DNA from: Mercenaria mercenaria
Taxonomy: Eukaryota > Mollusca > Bivalvia > Venerida > Veneridae
Direction: 5' to 3'
Assembly: GCF_021730395.1 (NCBI RefSeq)
Contig: NC_069363.1
Coordinates: forward strand, 55,857,001-55,921,000
Length of the DNA: 64,000 nt
The notes beneath the pieces are model-generated. The model saw only the letters and a program-made list of their open reading frames with translations. It did no database searches and had not been told where the DNA came from. The translations under genes and the position numbers were made by a program. The stretch's first letter is position 1; every line of letters begins with the position of its first letter. This document shows, one piece after another, positions 55,842 through 64,000 of the stretch.

Positions 55842-56076
55842 GAGCCATGCCATGAGAAAACCAACATAGTGGGTTTGCGACCAGCATGGATCCAGACCAG
55901 CCTGCGCATCCGCGCAGTCTGGTCAGGATCCATGCTGTTCGCTAACAGTTTCTCTAATTGCAATAGACTTTGAAAGCGAACAACATGGATCCTGACCAGA
56001 CTGCGCGGATGCGCAGGCTGGTCTGGATCCATGCTGGTCGCAAACCCACTATGTTGGTTTTCTCATGGCACGGCAC
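55842..56076. mobile_element. Foldback hairpin element F1, copy 3
   Basis: GAGCCATGCCATGAGAAAAC ... GGTTTTCTCATGGCACGGCAC. The longest and most regular of the three F1 copies, with both arms keeping GCGACCAGCATGGATCCAGA in inverse positions. Confidence 0.85.
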
Positions 56077-56288
56077 ATTTCATTACTCCTCACCAACCGA
56101 TCCAATCAAACCATGTCTGCTATCAATTATCATCTTGCATAGCTGCTATATGATTTCAAAGGATCTTTTGGATTTGTCTGTCAAGGTTTTAGAAGGGCGG
56201 CCTCTTTATTCTTTTAGAAGAACTAAAGTATGTAACCTTGGTGTATTAACATTCAGAGAAATCGAATTATGCATGATAAATGCTTAAC

Positions 56289-56845
56289 CTTTTAACTCGA
56301 CTACTCGAAGAATATGTAGAGTTATTGTACTTGCCCGTCCGTCTGCATCCACGTTCCGATTTTGTCAGGGTCTTTTTGTATGAAAGCGAGTATCCAAGTG
56401 ACTACTTGTAGGAATAGATTGAAACTTCGTGTACTTATTTCTTGTGATGATCTGACATGCCATGCGCAGATAACTGTTTTTGCATTTTTATAAAGTTATG
56501 CCCCCTTTTGTACAAAGAAATGTTTGGTCGTGTTTTTGTATGTAAGGTTGTAACACATCAACCGCTGGCGGGGACTGACTAAGACTTCGCATATTTCTTC
56601 ATTGAGATGATCTGACATGCAGCCTGCAGATTCCATAACTGTATGTTATTGTTTCTCAAAGTTATTATCCTTTATAGACTTAGCATTTTTGTGTAATTTG
56701 TTATCTCATTTAGTATCAAAAGGTTCATTTTCTCAAAACGATACCGCTAACTTACTTGTTTAGTCTATGTTTTCATTATTTCAACGTTTTAGCTGAAAAA
56801 TTTCGAAAAGTCGAGTGTTGCTGTCCTCTGCAAGTTCTTGTTACT
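56289..56845 (+). mobile_element. Tandem-unit element with two units
   Basis: The left end is TTTTAACTCGACTACTCGAA, then GCCCGTCCGTCTGCATCC. Two diverged units contain GTGATGATCTGACATGCCAT (56452) and GAGATGATCTGACATGCAGC (56602), each followed by GCAGAT..ATAACTGT and an AAAGTTAT block. The right end is AAAGTCGAGTGTTGCTGTCC then TCTTGTT. Same style as the elements at 3.9 and 13.6 kb. Confidence 0.6.
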
Positions 56846-57620
56846 GATCGCACTATCTACTGGCAAATAAAAAGTTAAACTTGAATTATTATTGTTATAT
56901 TCAGTAAATAAATAACATGAAAAGACATCGTATTTTGAATTTATTCTCGTTTTTGAAAATCTTTTACGAACTTAACAAAATCTTGCTACTCATGCATGGC
57001 TGGACAAAATCTATAATGGTATGGGGTTTACAAATATCTAGGAAGGGTCGCGCTACTGTAAACAAACAACTTCTTAAGGCTTAAACTCAATTAGACTCAT
57101 AGTTTCACAAATACTAACGTTAGTAATCAATAAAGTTTGGTATTAATAGCTTTACACAAAATGCAACTTCGGCTCTAGTTTTATAACAAAACAATACCTA
57201 TCGCAATGAAGAAACCTATGTCAGAACATCGATATGAAAAATTGGACACCTTTCCCGTTGACCACATCCAAATTCATAATATGTAACAAAAACAAGTATA
57301 TTTCAAAATACCAGTTATAGCAATCGAAATTCAAAAATCTATACACCAAACAAGGCATTTCATTTTCTTGTTTGTGTTTCCTGTTTTGTTAGGTCGTAGC
57401 AATTATGAACTATATTTGTTGGGAAATGACTTTTAAATTCGTTCGACAATCAAACTGTGTCTTCCCAGACTGGTATTTGCACAAAGTACAATAGCAAATA
57501 CCGTAATCAAGATATCATTCGCGTGTATAAAATAAATTGACTGGTAAATTATCTTTAAATAATAACAAAATTATTAGACAAACAGCCAGCTATGTACATT
57601 CTGCTATGTAGTTAAGAAAG
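56846..57620. other. Intergenic; duplicate of copy 3 3' flank
   Basis: The block at 57290-57440 (CATTTCATTTTCTTGTTTGT, GTTTCCTGTTTTGTTAGGTC, AATTATGAACTATATTTGTT) parallels 54890-54985 downstream of copy 3. It may be the remnant of a further tandem duplication. No coding exon was found with it. Confidence 0.45.
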
Positions 57621-58030
57621 GAATAACTTACAGATGTTGCAGACTCTTAAAAAACTTCAATATTTAGAACACATTTTTGTTATCAATGTTTTTTTTTAAT
57701 ATCTTGGCCATCCTTTTCATATTTATAAATGTGTATATGCCGATATTCAGCTACGATAAGAAAGCCTAACAGATATATCTAGGACAGTTATTTGTTAACA
57801 GTGTATATATTTTTTTCTATCTTTGCCATCCTTTTTATATTTGTAAATGGTCAAAGATATATTGTTCATGCCAGTATGCAGCTAAGAAAGGAAAACCTAA
57901 CAGATGTTGAACTTCAGTATATTTTAGAACACATCTGATTATCAATGTATATTTTTTTTTAAAAATTTTTGCCATCCTTTTTATTTTTGTAAATGGTTAA
58001 AGGTATATTGTTTATGCCGATACGCCAATA
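57620..58030 (+). repeat. Three diverged ~120-bp direct repeats
   Basis: Units carry TATCAATGTTTTTTTTTAAT / AACAGTGTATATATTTTTTT / TATCAATGTATATTTTTTTT, each followed by GCCATCCTTTTYATATTTRT and ATGCCRRTATKCAGCTA. They lie near 57682, 57795 and 57940. Confidence 0.6.
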
Positions 58031-58810
58031 TATATATCTTAAACTAAATTTAAAACTGATCAAGATACCACTGTTTGTGGAGTACCAGTTATGAGGATGG
58101 TCTGCTGTCTCAATAAGAAAATTGATTTGTTATGTGTCTATTTTGTAATGCGGTCATATTTGAAATGCGTATCAATAAAACCTTGTTGTTACAAACTATC
58201 TTTTCTGCTTCTTTGCACCACATACTATCTTGGTACTTGATTTGTTTAAAAGAAATGGAGAGAGAACACTCAGTCTATAAGAATCATATGGCGGAATGTA
58301 TATCACCATACAGTGCACTTCGATGACTTGTCAATACAAAACCATGATTTTAATTACAAATGAGATATCGAGATATCGTTTCATTAAATAGAACTATAGC
58401 CTTTCTCTACATATAACTTGATAACATGACTTTCAGAGTATTGATCTAAGCCTAAAATAATTTCCGTACTGTAAAACTGATTACATTTGAGAGAAAGGAG
58501 GAAATGAGTTGATTACTATTTTGCATTTCTTCCTTTCATCAAGCCGACTTACATGTTGCAAATTTCCGTTTTATGATCTAATCATCTTTTCCATTTCATA
58601 ACAAGATAATGGCTTTTAATAGACAGCAGGTCGTCCTAAATAGAATCGCTGTCCAATTCAATATTCCACAGCGTGCATATTTTATATTAGCTCTGCACCA
58701 GTATACACAAGAGAGCGATTTTATATATTTAAAATGAAATAATTTTCAATAGCACTCATAATATGACCACTACTAAAGCCAGCTGATTTTCAATAGTTAT
58801 ATTTAAAAAA
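58031..58810. other. Intergenic, nothing recognised
   Basis: AT-rich. The 64-codon frame at 58132-58326 has no supporting motif. Confidence 0.4.
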
Positions 58811-59056
58811 AATTGTTGGGTTTAACGTCGCACCGACACAATTATAGGTCATATGGCGACTTTCCAGCTTTGATGGTGGAGGAAAATCCCAGGTGTCCCT
58901 TCGTGCATTATTTCATCAAGAGCGGGGACCTGGGTAGAACCACCTGGATGGCTTCCTCACATGAAGAATTCAACGCCCCGAGTGATGCTCGAACCTACAT
59001 CGATGAGGGGCAAGTGATTTGAAGTCAGCATCTTAACCACTCGGCCACGGAGGCCC
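58811..59056 (-). mobile_element. tRNA-derived SINE A, copy 2
   Basis: Minus strand: head GGGGCCTCCGTGGCCGAGTG (A-box) and GGTTCGAGCATCACTC-like B-box near 58980-58996, tail CGACGTTAAACCCAACAATT at 58811-58831. Better preserved A-box than the copy at 12.2 kb. Confidence 0.8.
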
Positions 59057-59795
59057 CTGCAAGCGTTATAAGACCATTTTTAAGGCGAAATGATTGTAAA
59101 TAACCTAACATAACTACTAATAAAGCAAAATAGTTTTTAACAGTAAGCGTTATGTGACCACTAATGACGATAATTTATCACATTTACCTAAAAAGGAATT
59201 TCACTATTATTTCATCACCATATGAGATTAAGTACCACACGTATAAACCAATTTTTAATAGCATATGTGTTGGGACTCTGCCATTAATGATCCATCATAA
59301 TGAAGTTAAAAGGTCTTGCAAGTACTACAGTGTGTTTAACGACAACAATTGTATAGCCAATACAAGAGTGATTTCTGTTTTTCTTTGTTTTATACATTAG
59401 TGCGAAGCATTTTATGGCAATTTTTACGTGATTTTGCAACTGTTTTAAAATGCACAAAACACGAAAAGTACCAAAACTAATCCATGTAATTCTTCAAATT
59501 CGATTTCACAGTTTTAAGGCTTTGAGGCTTTGACTCTCGGCACTAAAACATTCGAAACTATGACTATTGCACAGGAAATGATTTAACTTAAGAACATGAG
59601 TAGTCACATGAAAATTTTGCCGAGAGGCAAGGAAGCTATTGTAATTTCTCCATTTCTTGTCGATAAAAATAAATGACGTCAAAATGAGGTTTAGACAGCT
59701 ATTTTATTATAACGTTTCCTTTGCCATGAAAATCATGACGTCAGGCGTGGTTCTGAGTTATTTTGATAACTTTATTTGTTTTTATTCCCAATAAA
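59057..59795. other. Intergenic, nothing recognised
   Basis: AT-rich. The open frame at 59164-59400 has no supporting features. Confidence 0.4.
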
Positions 59796-59798
59796 CAG

Positions 59799-60238
59799 GG
59801 TAGCCAACCCACGTGACTTTTGGATACCGTACAGACGGAGAAATGTCACGATTCTGGCAAAATTTTGCCTATATTTTCCTTATTACTTGACGGATTTTGG
59901 TAAGATAAAGTACGTCAATGAAAGCAAAATGAGTGCTTTCCTCATCATAGATCGTCTGTCATCAGTTCCCGGTACTTTTCTCAAGTACTTCGTCCAACTG
60001 CTTCTGTGTAGATTAAGTACATACTTTTGCAGTTGGGCAAAGTGGTTGTGTAAAGTACTGAGAATTGATGCCAGACGCTTTGTGCAGAGGAAAGCACTCA
60101 TTTTACTGTCTTCGACGTACTTTATCTTATGAAAATTTGTCAAGTAAAATGGAAAAGATAGGAAAAGGGTTACCTGAAACAGGGTGTTTTCTCCGTCTGT
60201 ATGGTATCCAAAAGGCACGTGGGTTTGCCACCTTAAAT
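59799..60238. mobile_element. Foldback element with ~200-bp arms
   Basis: The left arm (GTAGCCAACCCACGTGACTT, TTGGATACCGTACAGACGGA, AAGATAAAGTACGTCAATGA, AAAATGAGTGCTTTCCTC) is the inverse of the right arm (60040-60236: GAGGAAAGCACTCATTTTAC, CGACGTACTTTATCTTATGA, TCCGTCTGTATGGTATCCAA, GTGGGTTTGCCACC). Opposite-strand open frames of 118-120 codons arise from the symmetry and are not separate genes. Confidence 0.75.
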
Positions 60239-60860
60239 AAAGCAACCAGCAGTGCAGTGGGAAAGTGAAATGTAGTCACATTTCAACAGATACAGTTTTA
60301 ACTAATCCTTTATAAATGATTATCATTGGTATCAGCCCTGGAGTTTATAAAAATATTCAATCTGGTCGCACGATCTATTTCAATCAAATTTCTTGTAACA
60401 AATAAAGCCGACATTTTTATACTGTATTTACTTTCGTCTTTCGACTACATAGTACTGCAATTTCCATTGCATTAGAGAAAACACTTGAAAACAGCAATGA
60501 TAAGCTGACTGGTTCCGCTTAAAGATATAGTATGTCTATTTCATATTTGAACTACACACAAAATAAACATCTCCTTGTGTATTCACGATAATATCTGTTA
60601 AGTTTATAATACTATCTCCTTATCAAAGTTATATGTGATGAAGGTTTTCTACATTTAAATCGATATCTAATGATAAAGTATTATAGCGAAAGATAAGGAT
60701 AATACCTCGCTTACAAAAAATAATAAACTTCCGATATCACGAGAAGGTTTACTGAAATCATATCACTCGAAAAACTTCAACTGCGCTGTGTTATTTTTAT
60801 CCGCATATACTTTTCCTGCTATATTTTTAAGTACTCGTTCAATTCAGGTTTTAATTAGCA
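60239..60860. other. Intergenic, nothing recognised
   Basis: No gene or clear repeat. Confidence 0.4.
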
Positions 60861-60861
60861 C

Positions 60862-61082
60862 TGGCATATTTTATGCCATATGGCGATGTTCCAGCATTCA
60901 ATAGCAAAAGAAGATCCTAGGTGCTTCTCTGGGTATTATTTCATGGGTAGAACCACTGTCCTTTTGTTTGCCAGCTGGATGGTTTCTTCACATCAAATAA
61001 TTCTATACTCCAAAAGGTTTCGAATCCACAGTGATTAGGGACAAATTATTCTAAGTCAGCGATCACTCGGCCACGAAGGCCC
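60862..61082 (-). mobile_element. tRNA-derived SINE A, copy 3 (old)
   Basis: Diverged copy: ATGCCATATGGCGATGTTCC, GGGTAGAACCACTGTCC, CCAGCTGGATGG and the head CACTCGGCCACGAAGGCCC on the right. The tail with GTTAAACCC is lost. Confidence 0.65.
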
Positions 61083-61579
61083 AAGAGAATACAACTCTTA
61101 CATTTTAACCAGATATTCCTAACATATAAACATACACTCCGATGAACCATTCCCAATCATTCGTTGTGTTTATTCGAGTCTCTTGAATCAGGTGTTTGTT
61201 GAAACATCTTTAACAAGTTTATTAACATAACTTTGACCCTGCCACTAAATATACACGGAGATAAATCGGATTATAAAATTATATTCCTCACACATTTCTT
61301 TCTTGTATGGAACGTGATATAGCCATTCTGTTCAACTGGTTCGTAGGACTGAAGTTGACAAAAACGCGTATGACACAATGCTCGTACATCAAAAGTAACA
61401 TCTAAAGAGCCAGTCCTCTTACTGGCACACGTATGTAACTAAAACTTATCTGAATTGGCTAGTCAGAAACAATATGAGATTTTAATTCTTTTAAACCAGG
61501 TATATAGTATTCCATTTAATTAACGAGTCGTTGTTATTTATCATGAAATTACTACTGAATAAAGAAATAGCAAACAACG

Positions 61580-62221
61580 TTAGTAAAATATTTTTCTCGT
61601 GCCATTTGTCTGTAACTGCGCACTCTTATGTCCTTTAGGAAGAGGTGGGTACAGAGAATGGGTCTGTTTATCATAAACAAGTCCTCGAAATTCTTTTCTC
61701 CTCGACCTCGGGATTACATTTCTTCCTTGACCGTCCCGAATTTCGCGAACAAAGCATTCTTTTGGTTCTTTAAACTGAGAAAAGAAGACCTTTACTGGTC
61801 CAAAGCAAGATGTGAAAGCACAAGTTGCGCAGCCATTATAACAAGGGTAGCTAACTCTAGAAACTTCTGTTGACTTGGCTAAATAGTCAGTTTCCTTATC
61901 CATTTTATACTTTTGTGTCGTTTTCACCGCATGTTTATTAGAAGACGATGGCCACATCCGCGGTAACCTATGGAACGATTTCACGTACAGCAAATCAGCT
62001 GTAGAAAGCTTCGAAGAATTTGACTTCGCAAAAGTTGTCATAGAACTGCTTGCAAGCCTTCTCCTTATAAATGGACTATTCGGAATCACCCGACGTTTTC
62101 CTTTATCCTGTATGGTTGTTGTTAATTTTGTTTCTTCAGTTTCTTTTTGTGTTCCTGGGACTGATAAAATGGACGGAAACATTTCTATATGTACACATAT
62201 TTTATCATCCGTTTTCCTCAT
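61580..62221 (-). CDS. Unrecognised 213-aa protein, minus strand
   Basis: An ATG at 62221 opens a single 213-codon frame to the stop at 61580. Just upstream, CTTTCAG at 62233-62227 is a good acceptor, and a GTAAGA donor at 62548 would give a 322-bp intron in the 5' leader, so a spliced mRNA is likely. The protein is basic. It has a serine-rich middle (LASSSMTTFAKSNSSKLSTA), a cysteine cluster (YPCYNGCATCAFTSCFGP), and a conserved-looking C-terminal stretch (GRNVIPRSRRKEFRGLVYDK then THSLYPPLPKGH). No signal peptide or membrane segment. I do not recognise the family. The absence of stops over 640 bp in AT-rich DNA is the main evidence. Confidence 0.6.
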   Translation of the reverse strand: MRKTDDKICVHIEMFPSILSVPGTQKETEETKLTTTIQDKGKRRVIPNSPFIRRRLASSSMTTFAKSNSSKLSTADLLYVKSFHRLPRMWPSSSNKHAVKTTQKYKMDKETDYLAKSTEVSRVSYPCYNGCATCAFTSCFGPVKVFFSQFKEPKECFVREIRDGQGRNVIPRSRRKEFRGLVYDKQTHSLYPPLPKGHKSAQLQTNGTRKIFY

Positions 62222-62720
62222 ATTTCCTGAAAGATAACAAATAGAAAACACTAATTCCCAATATAAAAATGCTATTTTCCATAAATTAGATTTTTTTCAC
62301 AACGCTTAAAAATAATTACCTCTCAAACTACTTTATGTGGCGACAAAATAAATTTTGTACTTTTTTAAAATTCATTTTTGTTAAAACTAGATTCTGCTGC
62401 TTTTTATTTCACTAAAAGATAACTGTTTTTCACATCATCTGTTTAATACGTGTACAATATATTAATATTGTTTATATCTATACTTAGGAATTTTCCTAAA
62501 ATATTCTTAAAGTAAAACGTTTGATAAAATTTCGAATAATAGTCTTACCAAAATATTTGATAAACCGACCGCTGTATTCCCAGAAATTACTATTACTGCT
62601 CCGTGTATTCGCGCGCTTTCTCCATCATCCAGGAATCGATCTTACACAGAGTCCTGGTCGCCTTTCGATCGACTAATCACTTTAAATTGCTGCCATAACT
62701 GTTTCAGGTAACTTTAGAAC
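62222..62720 (-). promoter_or_regulatory. 5' leader and promoter region of the minus-strand gene
   Basis: Holds the inferred leader intron (62548-62227) and, to its right, a short less AT-rich block (62570-62690) that could be the first exon and core promoter. Inferred from splice signals only. Confidence 0.35.
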
Positions 62721-63564
62721 AGTTTCCAGATAATTTCTTTTAATTTACAACTGCACAAACAACTTCTTTCTTTTCTTGAAAAATCAAAGGTCACAAATAA
62801 TTAAGAAATGCTTAGTTAAAAAGCTCTATATAGTTAATACAGTTTAAAAAATTAAGTAATTGACTCGTTGACTTACAATGTTTGCAGTTACATGATAAAT
62901 ATATAGATAAATATGGCTTATTAGCATAGAAAAAGTCTCAAATCATAGTTTTGTTGTTAAGTGTTTAGTTATCATATCTAGACAGAGAAAAAAGGGGAAA
63001 AGGACATGTAACTTAATGATACCATACCATGTGAAGTGTTTAAAGTGTTTTCGGTGGCTTCCTTTGTAAATAGATCATTTACTATGTTTAATAGAAAAAC
63101 AAATTTGATTCAATGGATTAAAATTTTCTTCCCGGTGAAGCATACATAAACTACCACTCTCTGTTTCATATCAAATAAAATAATTGTTGTGTTTGAGAAA
63201 ATTTCCGTTATTGATTGCTTATCATTATTGGGTATGTAGTACTGAAATGTTCCTGGTGTATGATTATAAATAATGCTACTGTACTTTCAAAGTTACCAGA
63301 GAATAACGTGATCTGGTTAGCATTATAGCATTGGTCGGTCATAATTTTTTTACAATTTTGCTTTGTTGACCAATTTTTGTTATTTAAAACCGTTCTCATA
63401 TATCACATTTATTGCATTTTAAAATTGTGAAATTTTTAAGGGGTAGAAAGGGGGTGGGGGAGGGGGTTGAAGGGGAAAGTATATATCTATGAAAGAGCTG
63501 TATATCACATTTAACCACAGTTACACTACAACGTAAACCACAGTAGCGCAGACATCAATCTACA
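62721..63564. other. Intergenic, nothing recognised
   Basis: AT-rich. A G-rich run lies at 63440-63475. Confidence 0.4.
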
Positions 63565-63625
63565 AAACACACACACACACACACACGCACGCACGCACGC
63601 ACGCACACACGCACATACACACACA
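63565..63625 (+). repeat. CA/CGCA microsatellite
   Basis: (CA)n followed by (CGCA)n and again CA-rich sequence. Open frames on the minus strand across it are artefacts. Confidence 0.85.
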
Positions 63626-63954
63626 CCTAACTAATATAGATAAACAAGATATAACAACACTGTAGGGCACCGCCCAAGACATACAGACGCACAAGCACAC
63701 AAACGCACACATAAAAAAGCAGGAAAAAACAACAGTCGAGCACTGCCTTAGGATTCCGGCAGCCAAAAGTAAGGTGGGCACGATAACTTACTCATGGTAA
63801 AGTCTGAGGGGATGCCAAAGCAAGGGAGCACAATTGCAAGGGAAAAAGGATGGGGGCGATAGGGGAGTGAGGTGAAAGAGGAAAGAAACGCTAACAACAA
63901 ACAAGACAACATATGCAACACAAAATACAAGACAGACAGAAAACAAGTTGAAAA

Positions 63955-64000
63955 TAGGGGCACCGCCTTGGAACGGTCAGTAACCTATATAAAGAAAACT
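63955..64000 (-). repeat. Dispersed repeat DR, copy e (edge)
   Basis: AGGGGCACCGCCTTGGAACGG then TCAGTAACC is the inverse of the DR core (CTGACCGTTCCAAGGCGGTG). It is cut by the right edge of the window. Confidence 0.5.

Noticed and set aside
59776-60245. Pair of ~120-codon ORFs on opposite strands
   Set aside because: Mirror products of a foldback element. No splice or homology support for a gene.
63560-63963. Cysteine-rich minus-strand ORFs near the right edge
   Set aside because: They translate the CA/CGCA microsatellite and its flanks. Composition is an artefact.
1-64000. CRISPR arrays, operons, prokaryotic signals, rRNA
   Set aside because: Nothing of this kind is seen. Direct repeats are eukaryotic minisatellites or tandem-unit mobile elements without spacer structure, and the genes are intron-split.

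Overview
The window is animal nuclear DNA: AT-rich, intron-split genes with GT-AG splice sites and dense dispersed repeats. The repeats point to a bivalve mollusc, probably a venerid-type clam. They include tRNA-derived SINEs ending in a shared GTTAAACCC tail, tandem-unit elements resembling bivalve pearl/Helentron elements, foldback elements, and LINEs. The species call is inference from repeat style only.

The main content is a plus-strand tandem cluster of GAREM-like adaptor genes (CABIT domain, then proline-rich and tyrosine-motif linker, then C-terminal SAM domain). Copy 1 enters from the left edge: a 20-nt exon at 1007-1026 and a frame-broken SAM exon to 2434. Copy 2 (11504-25008) can be read as nine coding exons, 648 aa. 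Copy 3 (38417-54507) can be read as eight coding exons, 752 aa. All junction phases agree between copies 2 and 3. Between them, at 28.2-31.8 kb, lie decayed pieces of at least one more copy: two exon-3 scraps, an exon-1 scrap, an exon-5 scrap, and matches to introns 5 and 8 of copy 2.

By family analogy these proteins would be phosphotyrosine adaptors downstream of receptor tyrosine kinases. The linkers carry YxN, YxxM, YEEI-type and PxxPxR motifs, and the two whole copies differ in which they carry.

Layout: 1-2434 end of copy 1; 2.5-11.4 kb intergenic, repeat-rich (46-bp minisatellite, 145-bp tandem-unit element, foldback, SINE, other repeats); 11.5-25.3 kb copy 2; 25.3-38.4 kb intergenic with gene scraps, a fresh SINE, foldbacks and an unexplained 128-codon ORF; 38.4-54.5 kb copy 3, whose 9-kb first intron holds a LINE nested in another LINE; 54.5-61.5 kb repeats; 61.58-62.22 kb a separate minus-strand gene of unknown function; 62.3-64 kb sparse sequence with a CA microsatellite.

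The most unusual observation concerns intron 1 of copy 2. Its 5' splice site lies in an eight-unit, roughly 40-bp minisatellite that copies exon end plus donor, and its 3' splice site is triplicated in a 47-bp array. Using any supernumerary site brings in an early stop, so this intron may set how much full-length protein is made. Further oddities are mobile elements landing 11 bp from splice donors and a dispersed repeat ending directly at an exon acceptor.
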